5,844 nucleotides of DNA from Desulfovibrio sp. Its GTDB lineage: Bacteria > Desulfobacterota > Desulfovibrionia > Desulfovibrionales > Desulfovibrionaceae. Both the position numbers and the translations under genes were made by a program. Positions 1 to 5,844 of the stretch are shown in pieces. Each line of letters opens with the position of its first letter. Position 1 is the stretch's first letter. The DNA is taken from contig JAISNZ010000033.1 of the NCBI GenBank assembly GCA_031275955.1, positions 1 to 5,844 of the forward strand, given 5' to 3'. The notes below the pieces were generated by a model that was given only the letters and a program-made list of their open reading frames with translations, was not told where the DNA came from and made no database searches.

Positions 1-1
1 C

Positions 2-307
2 CCAGTGGTGGGCCATGTCTCTCCCGAGGCGGCTGCGGGCGGCCTCATCGCCCTTGTGGAGGAAGGGGATCGGATCGAAGTGGATATGGATAGACGCTCC
101 ATTCACCTGCATGTCGCTCCGGAAGTTCTGGCGCGGCGCAAAAAGCGCCTGGTTCTTCCTGAGCCCAAAATCAGCAAGGGCTTCATGCGGATCTACGCCA
201 ACAACTGTCTGCAACCGGAAAGGGGCGCGGCCATGCAGGACTGGAAAGGGGAGCCGGGAAGGCAGCATGGGCCTGAAGGCCGGGGTCTTAGAGCATTACC
301 ACTTTGA
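2..307 (+). CDS. ilvD: Dihydroxy-acid dehydratase, C-terminal end (partial)
   Basis: This is the last ~101 codons of IlvD; the start lies left of the window. IlvD is the cytoplasmic iron-sulfur enzyme that dehydrates 2,3-dihydroxy acids to 2-keto acids in valine, isoleucine and leucine synthesis. Visible family hallmarks are GHVSPEA at the left edge, the following GG.IALVEEGD.IE.D segment, and the C-terminal PEPKISKGFMRIYA stretch, all typical of the swivelling C-terminal domain. Family members usually end a few residues after a GAV/GAA motif; here GAAM is followed by a GC-rich, low-complexity tail of about 27 residues. The last six residues (LRALPL) and the TGA are encoded inside the repeat that begins at 288, so the native stop was probably displaced. 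The family call is secure; the tail being non-native is inference. Confidence 0.93.
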   Translation, partial: PVVGHVSPEAAAGGLIALVEEGDRIEVDMDRRSIHLHVAPEVLARRKKRLVLPEPKISKGFMRIYANNCLQPERGAAMQDWKGEPGRQHGPEGRGLRALPL

Positions 308-440
308 GAGTACTCGCCTGGTTCTCTTTGAACTACGCCCGCTCCGGCGCTTAATCGCGCAAACAAATTGCGCTTGCGCCTTCGCGGCGGGCGCCCGCTC
401 ACGCGGCCGCCGGAGCAATTTTATTTTGAAATTGCTCTAA
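288..440. repeat. Structured palindromic intergenic element
   Basis: A 153-bp block bounded by an 8-bp inverted repeat (TTAGAGCA at 288-295, TGCTCTAA at 433-440). It contains several nested inverted repeats: GCTCCGGCG at 341-349 with CGCCGGAGC at 408-416; a two-part hairpin at 346-380 (GGCGC/GCGCC outside GCGCAA/TTGCGC); a perfect 12-bp palindrome GCGGGCGCCCGC at 387-398; and a GAGCAATTT/AAATTGCTC hairpin at 413-437. The 341-349/408-416 and 413-437 pairings share bases and cannot both form. No plausible protein is encoded. Such dense self-complementarity suggests a dispersed REP/BIME-like element; its repetition elsewhere in the genome cannot be seen from this window. It starts within the ilvD reading frame. 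A related edge (TAGAGC...ACTTTGAG) recurs at 1479-1500. Confidence 0.5.
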
Positions 441-494
441 ACCATAGAGGCAGTTTTGATGAGGTCTTGGCGCCGGGCGCCCGCCGGAGCGATT
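407..494 (+). repeat. Pair of short GC-rich direct repeats
   Basis: CCGCCGGAGCAATT at 407-420 recurs as CCGCCGGAGCGATT at 481-494 (one mismatch in 14). Both copies lie close to a CGGGCGCCCG palindrome (388-397 and 474-483). A second pair, TCTTGGCGCCG at 465-475 and TCCTGGCGCCG at 510-520, lies beside it. This looks like a degenerate partial copy of the structured element just upstream. Confidence 0.4.
413..437. terminator. AT-rich hairpin, possible ilvD terminator
   Basis: A perfect 9-bp stem GAGCAATTT (413-421) and AAATTGCTC (429-437) around a 7-base loop. It lies downstream of ilvD and upstream of the racemase gene, where a terminator would be expected. No T-run follows the stem on either strand, so it is not a textbook intrinsic terminator and may simply be the end of the repeat element. 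Confidence 0.25.
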
Positions 495-550
495 GCCCAG
501 AGAAACGGCTCCTGGCGCCGTGCCGGAACAAAAGACAACACCGTAACCAC

Positions 551-556
551 AGGGAG
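551..556 (+). promoter_or_regulatory. Ribosome binding site deciding the racemase start
   Basis: AGGGAG sits 7 bases before the ATG at 564. A second in-frame ATG at 558 would leave only one base between it and the SD sequence, so 564 is preferred. Confidence 0.6.
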
Positions 557-563
557 TATGACA

Positions 564-1343
564 ATGCGGAGCAATACCTATGGCTTTTATGCGCCGGGTT
601 CTGATGACGTCATGGTCAGCATGCAGAAAGGGCAGAATATCGCGGGCTATTCCGTGGGCATCGTGTACCTGGATGACATCTGGTATCCCCTGATCCCGGG
701 CAATGTCGTCAACGCCTGGACCTATGACTTTCCCGTGCGGCTGAAGGCCGTACCCCATCTGGACAACCAGCGTCTGTTCCGGGCTGATCCGACGATTGCC
801 GACGATCTGGTGGCTGTGTCCAAACATCTTGTGGAAAAAGAGGGCTGTCGGGCCATCTGTGCGGCCTGCGGTTTTTTCGGCAACTTCCAGAAGCATGTGG
901 CGGAAGCGGTGGACGTGCCGGTGGCCCTTTCGAGCCTGATGCAGATTCCCTGGATTAAGGCCACGCTGAAAAAGAATCAGAAAATCGGCGTGCTTTCGGC
1001 CAACGCCGCCAGCGTCACGCCGTCTTTGCTGGACAATTGCGGCATTGACGATCCGGACTGCCTTGTCCTGAAAGACACCCTGCAAACCGCGCACTTCTCG
1101 GCCGTGGTCACCATGACCGGCAGTTTCGACAACAACATCGCCAGAAAAGAGGTTGTGCAATGCGCTCAGGAACTGGTTCTGGAAAATCCGGATATCGGCG
1201 CCATTGTGCTGGAATGCAGCGATATGCCCCCCTACGCCGCCTCTGTCCAGCGTGCGGTGGGCCTGCCGGTTTTTGACTTCATCACCCTGATCCGCTGGCT
1301 GCACAACGCCACCACGCAACGGCCCTATGAGGGCTTCATCTAG
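564..1343 (+). CDS. Aspartate/glutamate racemase family protein
   Basis: A 259-residue cytoplasmic protein of the Asp/Glu/hydantoin racemase superfamily. These are cofactor-independent enzymes using two cysteines as acid/base, one per half of a pseudo-symmetric two-domain fold. The candidate catalytic cysteines are C102 in the ACGFF segment, ending a hydrophobic strand, and C218 in LECSDMPPYA, with the expected spacing. IGVLSAN (141-147) is the strand that typically opens the second half. The substrate is not evident; family members include aspartate, glutamate and hydantoin racemases and maleate isomerases. The start at 564 is set by AGGGAG at 551-556. The frame stays open back to 456, but that part encodes Arg-rich repeats derived from intergenic DNA. 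The gene appears monocistronic, between a structured repeat and a MITE-like insertion; its TAG stop lies in the insertion's CTAG edge. The family call is firm, the substrate unknown. Confidence 0.87.
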   Translation: MRSNTYGFYAPGSDDVMVSMQKGQNIAGYSVGIVYLDDIWYPLIPGNVVNAWTYDFPVRLKAVPHLDNQRLFRADPTIADDLVAVSKHLVEKEGCRAICAACGFFGNFQKHVAEAVDVPVALSSLMQIPWIKATLKKNQKIGVLSANAASVTPSLLDNCGIDDPDCLVLKDTLQTAHFSAVVTMTGSFDNNIARKEVVQCAQELVLENPDIGAIVLECSDMPPYAASVQRAVGLPVFDFITLIRWLHNATTQRPYEGFI

Positions 1344-1482
1344 GAGTCTGTCGGACTTGAAGTATGTATTTTTTATAACATATTGATATGTATATATATG
1401 TCAAATTTGATCGATGGAAGCCACATATAATAATTCCAGCATGTTACAAATATTTTAAGGCAAAGTCCGACAGGCTCCTAGA
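1339..1482. mobile_element. MITE-like element with 20-bp terminal inverted repeats
   Basis: TCTAGGAGTCTGTCGGACTT (1339-1358) is the inverse of 1463-1482 with a single mismatch (T/A at 1349 faces G at 1473 rather than A-type pairing). The ends enclose about 104 bp that are strikingly AT-rich against a GC-rich chromosome and contain no ORF. CTAG occurs at both edges (1340-1343 and 1478-1481) and may be a 4-bp target duplication, which would make the element proper 1344-1477. Removing it would rejoin GGCTTCATCTAG to AGCCTG, so the racemase stop was preserved. No transposase is present, so it would depend on an IS with matching ends elsewhere. The core contains perfect palindromes TCAAATTTGA (1401-1410) and ATCGAT (1410-1415). 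The IS family is not recognised. Confidence 0.75.
1375..1404 (-). promoter_or_regulatory. Candidate promoter inside the MITE, pointing into the racemase gene
   Basis: On the - strand, a perfect TTGACA (1404-1399) is followed after 18 bases by TGTTAT (1380-1375), 4 of 6 to the -10 consensus. Transcription would run leftward, antisense to the racemase gene. AT-rich DNA yields such matches easily, so this is tentative. Confidence 0.25.
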
Positions 1483-1639
1483 GCCTGATATTACTTTGAG
1501 CAAAAAGGAATGTGCCCCAAGCGATACTGCCATCGGCGCTTGAATGCTGACAATCGGGAAACCCCCGGCTCTGCCGGGGGTTCCTGATCCGGGCAGCTTC
1601 ATTTGCCATCGACAGCCCGCCGTTCGGCCCGCTGGACGC
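1483..1639. other. Intergenic stretch without a recognised gene
   Basis: After the MITE-like element there is no convincing coding signal on either strand. It begins with GAGCCTGATATTACTTTGAG, resembling the left edge of the 288-440 element. It carries AAGCG/CGCTT flanking a 13-base spacer near 1519-1541, and then the strong hairpin at 1560-1582. A weak - strand reading frame crosses it but has no SD signal, and its end runs into the MITE. Confidence 0.4.
1560..1582. terminator. Strong GC hairpin, likely terminator
   Basis: AACCCCCGG and CCGGGGGTT form a near-perfect stem with a C-G closing pair and a TCT triloop (1560-1582). It lies between the racemase and SDR genes. The base composition and A/T shoulders are typical of Gram-negative intrinsic terminators, but only two T residues follow, so termination efficiency is uncertain. 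It could serve transcripts from either direction. Confidence 0.5.
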
Positions 1640-1668
1640 TTGTCCTCATCCGGCCAAAGGGTTATACT
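1640..1668 (+). promoter_or_regulatory. Candidate sigma-70 promoter of the SDR gene
   Basis: TTGTCC (1640-1645) and TATACT (1663-1668) are separated by exactly 17 bases. They match the -35 at 4 of 6 and the -10 at 5 of 6 positions. A start about 7 bases after the -10 would fall on the ATG at 1675, implying a leaderless transcript. The lack of a well-placed SD fits this. Confidence 0.45.
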
Positions 1669-1674
1669 GGCCTC

Positions 1675-2610
1675 ATGCATCAGCGAACCGTCCATGCCGT
1701 GACCGGAGCCTTCGGTTTTTCCGGAAAATATCTTGCCGCCCGCCTGTTGCGGGCGGGGCGAAAAGTAGTTACCCTGACCAATTCACCCGACCGGGCCAAT
1801 CCCTTTGAGGGCGCCGTGCTGGTCCGTCCCCTGGCCTTTGATCAGCCGGACGCCCTGGTCGAGTCCCTCAGGGATGTGGAGGTCCTGTACAACACCTACT
1901 GGGTGCGCTTGTCCCATCCCCGGCTCACCCATGCCGACGCCGTCCGCAATACGGAGGTTTTGTTCCGGGCGGCCGGAAGGGCCGGGGTGGAGCGCATCGT
2001 CCATATCAGCATCGCCAATCCAGATGAACAGTCTCCCCTGGCCTATTACCGGGGCAAAGGATATCTGGAACGGGTCCTGAAGGAGTCCGGCCTTTCCTAC
2101 GCCGTTCTCCGTCCGGCCGTCCTTTTCGGTCTGGAAGGCGTCCTGATCAACAACCTTGTCTGGGCCTTGCGGCGGATGCCCGTCTTCGGCATCTTCGGCG
2201 ACGGTTCCTACCACATGCAGCCCATCTATGTGGACGACCTGGCCGCCCTCATGTTCGATCAGGGCGCGTCCCGCGAAAACGTCATCCTGCACGCCCTCGG
2301 GCCCGAGGATTTTTCCTATGCGCAATGGCTGAGAACGCTGTGCGGCATCCTCGGCCGCAAACGGCTCCTGCTCCCTGTCCCCTCCTGGCTCGGCTACTGG
2401 GGCTCAGTTCTGCTCGGCAGGTTCATGGGCGACGTTTTCGTCTCCCGCGACGAACTCGCGGCCCTTACGGCCGACCTGCTCCATGTGCCCGGCGTCGCTC
2501 CCACCGGAACGACCCGTCTGAGCGAATGGGCCAAGGACAACATCGCCCGCCTGGGCGTCCGCTACGCCAACGAGACGGCCCGGCGCCGGGACAGGGTTTC
2601 GGCCTACTGA
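1675..2610 (+). CDS. Atypical SDR / NAD-dependent epimerase-like protein
   Basis: A 311-residue Rossmann-fold protein of the extended or atypical short-chain dehydrogenase group (NmrA/NDUFA9-like). The dinucleotide-binding motif is at the N-terminus: VTGAFGFSGKYLA (residues 9-21, TGxxGxxG pattern). A Y124-x3-K128 pair (YYRGK) matches the SDR Tyr-Lys catalytic arrangement, and LRPAVLFG (145-152) and QPIYVDDLA (182-190) are typical of this group. Residues 230-252 are hydrophobic (LLLPVPSWLGYWGSVLLG) and may be membrane-associating, as in NDUFA9-like proteins. The substrate is not identifiable. The ATG at 1675 places the glycine motif at the usual distance from the N-terminus; an upstream TTG at 1603 would add 24 residues overlapping the promoter-like sequence. 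SD support is poor, with AAAGGG about 12 bases away. The following EAL-HDOD gene starts 40 bases after the stop and is probably in the same transcript. Confidence 0.82.
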   Translation: MHQRTVHAVTGAFGFSGKYLAARLLRAGRKVVTLTNSPDRANPFEGAVLVRPLAFDQPDALVESLRDVEVLYNTYWVRLSHPRLTHADAVRNTEVLFRAAGRAGVERIVHISIANPDEQSPLAYYRGKGYLERVLKESGLSYAVLRPAVLFGLEGVLINNLVWALRRMPVFGIFGDGSYHMQPIYVDDLAALMFDQGASRENVILHALGPEDFSYAQWLRTLCGILGRKRLLLPVPSWLGYWGSVLLGRFMGDVFVSRDELAALTADLLHVPGVAPTGTTRLSEWAKDNIARLGVRYANETARRRDRVSAY

Positions 2611-2620
2611 GCGCAAGGCG

Positions 2621-2640
2621 CCGTTTTCGGGAAAAACCGG
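2621..2640 (+). other. Small hairpin between the SDR and EAL-HDOD genes
   Basis: CCGTTTT (2621-2627) pairs with AAAA-CCGG (2633-2640) with one bulged C around a five-base loop. It lies directly before the G-rich SD (2640-2645) of the next gene. It could weaken read-through or modulate ribosome access; neither is shown by the sequence. Confidence 0.25.
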
Positions 2641-2650
2641 GGGGATGTGA

Positions 2651-3970
2651 GTGGCCTCAAGAAAAATCCGGCAGATCATTGAACTGCATACACCGCGGGA
2701 GACGTCCTCCCAGAACACCGTTGTCGTGGCCCGGCAGCCCATCTTTGACGCGGGAGGGTCCATCTGGGCCTATGAACTCCTTTTCCGCGATCCGTCCATG
2801 AAGCCCGGCTTGGGCGGGAAAAGTTCCCATGCGGCCACCTCCTCCGTCATGGTGGAGGGCTTTGAGTTGATGCGGCCCTCCCTGCTACCGGGACAGCGGT
2901 TTTTTATCAATTTTACCGAGGAGATGCTGGAAGCGGAACTGGCGGGCATCCTGCCGTCGGAGTGCTGCGTCATTGAGATCCTGGAAACCGTCCAGCCGAC
3001 GGAAGATGTGCTCAAGGGTCTGAGCCACCTGAAGCAGCAGGGCTACCTCCTGGCTCTGGACGACTTTTGCGGCCAGGCGGAACTCCTGCCCTTCCTGCCC
3101 GTTGTGGATATCGTCAAGGTGGAGGTTCTCGGCCACACCCCGCAGCAACTGCAGAGCCTGGTCAGCCGGCTGATGCCCTTCCAGCGCCGGCTCCTGGCGG
3201 AAAAGGTGGAAGACGTCAAAACGGCCGAACTGTGCCGGAAGTTGCGCTTCACCCTTTTTCAGGGTTTCTTTTACAGCAGGGCTGAAGTGGTGCGGGGAAA
3301 AAAGCTGAGTCCCTCCCAGATCACCAAGGCGCGTCTTCTGTCCTATTCCGCCTCAGATATGGAGGGAGACATCTCCGAAGTGGTGGACGCCATCAGCGCG
3401 GATGTCTACCTGAGCTACAAGCTCCTGCGCTATACAAATTCCGCCTTCATCGGCCTGTTCGTGCCGACGACCAGCGTAAAGCACGCCATTGCCATCCTGG
3501 GGCGGCAAAAGCTGCAACAATGGCTTTGCGTCACGGCCCTGGCGGAAATGGATTCCGCCCCCATGGCGCGGGAACTGGTCCTCCTTTCCGCTCTGCGGGC
3601 GAAATTTCTTGAACTGCTGGCCGAGCGCGCCGCCTGCGGACGGAAGGATTTACCCCGCTGTCTTTTCCTGATCGGCCTTTTTTCCCTGCTGGACAGCATG
3701 CTCCAGATCCCCATGCGGGAAGTGCTTGCCACCTTGCCCCTGGAGCCAGATCAGGTGGATGCCCTTGTTTCCCGGAAAGGTCCCTACGCTCCCTGGCTGC
3801 ATCTCCTGGACGCCTATGAACAGGGCCTCTGGGAAGATGTCTGGAGAATAGCCGGAAACCTTCGCTTTTCCTGCGCGGACCTTGCCGCCGCCTATGCGCA
3901 AGCCGGAAAGTGGAGTACGGAGCTGTTCAGCGAGGGAGGAAATCCCCCGGTAGCCGTGGTGAAGTCCTGA
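2651..3970 (+). CDS. EAL-HDOD signalling protein (YuxH-type)
   Basis: A 439-residue cytoplasmic protein joining a compact N-terminal EAL domain (about 24-215) to a C-terminal HDOD domain (about 220-410), the architecture of YuxH-type proteins. The opening VARQPIFDAGGSIWAYELLF is diagnostic. EAL domains hydrolyse cyclic di-GMP; HDOD domains are catalytically inert relatives of HD hydrolases found in signalling proteins. Positions matching the EAL active site seem mostly kept: E42 in YELLFR, N87 in INFT, E109/E112 in EILE, D137-D138 in LDDF, K156 in DIVKVEV, E184/E187 in EKVE and Q204 in QGFFYSR. The EAL triplet itself is ELL, and the KID aspartate is Glu (E158). The HDOD core reads SYKLLRYTNSAFIG (255-268), then SVKHAIAILGRQKLQQW. 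The start is GTG, set by GGGGGA 5 bases upstream; the ATG at 2645 is followed directly by TGA. Whether it is an active phosphodiesterase or a sensor cannot be decided by eye. Confidence 0.9.
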   Translation: MASRKIRQIIELHTPRETSSQNTVVVARQPIFDAGGSIWAYELLFRDPSMKPGLGGKSSHAATSSVMVEGFELMRPSLLPGQRFFINFTEEMLEAELAGILPSECCVIEILETVQPTEDVLKGLSHLKQQGYLLALDDFCGQAELLPFLPVVDIVKVEVLGHTPQQLQSLVSRLMPFQRRLLAEKVEDVKTAELCRKLRFTLFQGFFYSRAEVVRGKKLSPSQITKARLLSYSASDMEGDISEVVDAISADVYLSYKLLRYTNSAFIGLFVPTTSVKHAIAILGRQKLQQWLCVTALAEMDSAPMARELVLLSALRAKFLELLAERAACGRKDLPRCLFLIGLFSLLDSMLQIPMREVLATLPLEPDQVDALVSRKGPYAPWLHLLDAYEQGLWEDVWRIAGNLRFSCADLAAAYAQAGKWSTELFSEGGNPPVAVVKS

Positions 3971-3997
3971 TTATCCGGGGCTCCGCCGGGGAAGTTT

Positions 3998-4010
3998 GGG
4001 GATCCTCCCC
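3998..4010. terminator. Weak hairpin between convergent genes
   Basis: GGGGA/TCCCC forms a 5-bp stem with a TCC loop in the 80-base gap between the EAL-HDOD gene and ppiA, which converge here. There is no T-run on either strand. A bidirectional terminator is expected at this place, but this is only a modest candidate. Confidence 0.25.
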
Positions 4011-4050
4011 CGGGAGAATGCGGCGGCGTTTCCCTGGGGCGATTTCCCGC

Positions 4051-4623
4051 TTATTGCCTTCTGAGCACGGCCTTTTCGATGACAACAGGGGTAACGGGCA
4101 CGTTTTCGTGGCCCGCCACAGTCCGCGTCCTGACCTTTTCAATGGATTCCACCACCTTTTGGCCTTCGACTACCCGGCCGAAAACGCAATAGCCCCAGTT
4201 GGCCGGAGGGACGTAGTTCAGAAAGGGGTTGTCCACCGTATTGATGAAAAACTGGGACGTGGCGGAATGGGGGTCCGGGGTGCGGGCCATGGCGATGGTG
4301 AAGCGGGAGTTTTTCAGTCCGTTGTCGGCTTCGTTCCTGATGGCGGTGCGGGTGGCCTTTTGCTGCATATCTCCGGAAAAACCGCCTCCCTGGATCATGA
4401 ATCCGGGGATGACGCGATGAAAGATGGTGCCGTCATAGAAGCCCTCCTCCACATATTGCCGGAAATTTTCCGCCGTCGCGGGGGCTTTTTCCGTATCCAG
4501 CTCAACGGCGATGAGTCCGTGGCTGGTATGCAGCTCAACCACGACAGGCTCGTTTTGGGCCAGGGCGACGGAGGGCAGCAGCAGGAAGAGGGCCAGCAGG
4601 CCGAAAACAGACAGAGGCCACAT
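4051..4623 (-). CDS. ppiA: Secreted cyclophilin-type peptidyl-prolyl cis-trans isomerase
   Basis: A 190-residue precursor, the same length as E. coli PpiA, that speeds cis-trans isomerisation of prolyl bonds in the periplasm. Residues 1-22 form a signal peptide with a long hydrophobic core and an ALA-Q cleavage site after A22. Oddly, its N-terminal region has no Lys or Arg. The cyclophilin core follows with the expected motifs: FHRVIPGFMIQGGGF (68-82, catalytic R70 and Q78), NEADNGLKNSRFTIAMART (97-115), SATSQFFIN (120-128) and WGYCVFGRVVEG (143-154). F134 occupies the place of the cyclosporin-contacting Trp of eukaryotic cyclophilins, as in many bacterial forms. The ATG is supported by AAGGAG six bases upstream. 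It is transcribed divergently from argF and converges on the EAL-HDOD gene, and appears monocistronic. Confidence 0.95.
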   Translation of the reverse strand: MWPLSVFGLLALFLLLPSVALAQNEPVVVELHTSHGLIAVELDTEKAPATAENFRQYVEEGFYDGTIFHRVIPGFMIQGGGFSGDMQQKATRTAIRNEADNGLKNSRFTIAMARTPDPHSATSQFFINTVDNPFLNYVPPANWGYCVFGRVVEGQKVVESIEKVRTRTVAGHENVPVTPVVIEKAVLRRQ

Positions 4624-4629
4624 AGGTTT

Positions 4630-4635
4630 CTCCTT
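4630..4635 (-). promoter_or_regulatory. ppiA ribosome binding site
   Basis: AAGGAG on the - strand, 6 bases before the ATG at 4623. It is the best SD in the window and fixes the start, and with it the uncharged signal-peptide N-terminus. Confidence 0.85.
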
Positions 4636-4681
4636 ATGGGTGGTTGCGGGGCGCCTTGCCCGGCGGGCCAGCGTCCCGCAA

Positions 4682-4745
4682 CGGGGATCGCCAATCCCCG
4701 GGGAGCCTTTCGCGGAACGCTCCGGCGGATCAGGGGGATCAGGGG
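4682..4745 (-). other. Structured 5' leader of ppiA
   Basis: The untranslated region before ppiA holds a 7-bp hairpin (CGGGGAT 4682-4688 with ATCCCCG 4694-4700, loop CGCCA). A second, bulged stem pairs CCGG..AGC (4698-4706) with GCTCCGG (4719-4725). These overlap by a few bases at 4698-4700. Two tandem 9-base copies of GATCAGGGG follow at 4728-4745 (+ strand reading). The function is unknown. Confidence 0.35.
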
Positions 4746-4764
4746 CGCGCCGGCTGTTGCTTCG

Positions 4765-4793
4765 CTCATACCGGAAAAAATTTTTCCCGGCAA
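4765..4793 (-). promoter_or_regulatory. Candidate ppiA promoter with an internal palindrome
   Basis: On the - strand TTGCCG (4793-4788) and TATGAG (4770-4765) are 17 bases apart, 3 of 6 and 4 of 6 to consensus. The spacer is largely the 20-bp imperfect palindrome CCGGAAAAAATTTTTCCCGG (4771-4790, one mismatched pair). Such a site between promoter boxes could be an operator, though the A/T tract may simply aid promoter bending. Confidence 0.35.
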
Positions 4794-4849
4794 TGCGCCG
4801 GGGGCATCCGTCGAGGATCTGTTTTTTTCCCGAAGAAAGGGGAGAAGCC

Positions 4850-4879
4850 TTTACAAAGCGGTTCTTTTCCCCCTATTCT
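4850..4879 (+). promoter_or_regulatory. Candidate argF promoter
   Basis: TTTACA (4850-4855, 5 of 6) and TATTCT (4874-4879, 4 of 6) are separated by 18 bases. Transcription from about 4886 would give a leader of roughly 137 bases that contains the structured region at 4901-4980. No ArgR-type box is evident nearby. Confidence 0.45.
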
Positions 4880-4900
4880 CTGCCCCTGTTTTTTATGCCG

Positions 4901-4980
4901 CCTGTTTGAGGGCCGTTCCCGAAGGAAACGGGTGAACCGCCGGGCAAGGATTTGCGCGCGACTCCTTGCCTTGAAACAGG
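4901..4980 (+). promoter_or_regulatory. Structured argF leader, possible three-way junction
   Basis: An outer stem CCTGTTT (4901-4907) with AAACAGG (4974-4980) encloses two separate hairpins. The first pairs CCGTT (4913-4917) with AACGG (4927-4931), continues CC/GG past one mismatch and closes on a GAA loop. The second is a perfect 8-bp stem GGCAAGGA (4943-4950) with TCCTTGCC (4963-4970) around a 12-base loop. All three helices are compatible and lie wholly between the candidate promoter and the argF SD. No known riboswitch class is recognised and no Arg-rich leader peptide with an SD is visible. A regulatory role is inference. Confidence 0.4.
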
Positions 4981-5010
4981 AGCGGGCGGGCCGCCGCGCG
5001 ATTCTTCAGC

Positions 5011-5016
5011 AAGAGG
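5011..5016 (+). promoter_or_regulatory. argF ribosome binding site
   Basis: AAGAGG lies 6 bases before the ATG at 5023 and supports that start. It comes 30 bases after the closing strand of the leader structure. Confidence 0.6.
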
Positions 5017-5022
5017 TCGGAT

Positions 5023-5844
<822 letters not shown>

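Noticed and set aside
456..563. N-terminal extension of the racemase to the ATG at 456
   Set aside because: The added residues are Arg-rich and internally repeated (SWRRA twice), reflecting GC-rich intergenic repeats. No SD lies before 456, while AGGGAG suits 564.
399..1319. Long open frame (306 codons) on the - strand
   Set aside because: It is antisense to the racemase gene, whose family motifs and SD are clear. Its translation is His/Arg/Gly-rich with no recognisable domain.
1341..1480. CRISPR or phage attachment site explanation for the inverted repeats
   Set aside because: There are only two copies in inverted orientation, with no spacer array, tRNA or integrase. A MITE-like element explains them better.
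1444..1695. 83-codon - strand frame in the racemase-SDR gap
   Set aside because: It has no SD, overlaps the terminator hairpin and the SDR start, and its C-terminus is encoded by the MITE end.
1783..2325. 180-codon open frame on the - strand
   Set aside because: It is antisense to the SDR gene, a common by-product of GC-rich third positions, and has no domain signal.
4895..4909. Four-residue upstream ORF (MPPV) in the argF leader as an attenuator peptide
   Set aside because: It has no SD and no arginine codons, and is too short to sense arginine by ribosome stalling.
3910..4935. Long open frame (341 codons) on the + strand
   Set aside because: It lies opposite ppiA, overlaps the EAL-HDOD end, and crosses the divergent promoter region. 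The ppiA strand has a signal peptide, motifs and a strong SD.

Overview
The window reads as an ordinary chromosomal segment of a moderately GC-rich proteobacterium. The set of genes, the protein styles and the Shine-Dalgarno (SD) signals fit a sulfate-reducing Desulfovibrio-type organism (Desulfovibrionaceae). That placement is inference from overall resemblance, not from a marker gene.

Layout: (1) the C-terminal end of dihydroxy-acid dehydratase (ilvD) on the + strand runs in from the left edge and stops at 307. (2) The gap 308-563 is dominated by a structured palindromic repeat (288-440) bounded by TTAGAGCA/TGCTCTAA, followed by short GC-rich repeats. The repeat begins inside the ilvD reading frame and supplies its last codons and stop. 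(3) An Asp/Glu racemase-family gene occupies 564-1343 (+). (4) A 144-bp AT-rich element with 20-bp inverted ends (1339-1482) abuts and overlaps its stop codon; it looks like a MITE (a small non-autonomous transposon) inserted at a CTAG. (5) A GC-rich hairpin at 1560-1582 and a promoter-like pair precede an atypical SDR / NAD-dependent epimerase-like gene (1675-2610, +). (6) Forty bases later comes an EAL-HDOD signalling protein of the YuxH type (2651-3970, +), probably co-transcribed. (7) A convergent secreted cyclophilin-type peptidyl-prolyl isomerase (ppiA) lies on the - strand (4051-4623). (8) A 399-base divergent control region (4624-5022) holds candidate promoters for ppiA and argF, an operator-like palindrome and a strongly structured argF leader. 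(9) Ornithine carbamoyltransferase (argF) begins at 5023 (+) and runs off the right edge.

The genes are mostly unrelated housekeeping functions: branched-chain amino acid synthesis, arginine synthesis, envelope protein folding and signalling. No defence, phage or secondary-metabolite system is visible. The parts worth a second look are non-coding: the MITE-like insertion that kept the racemase stop codon, the repeat that extends ilvD, a possible leaderless promoter for the SDR gene, and the three-way-junction-like leader in front of argF.
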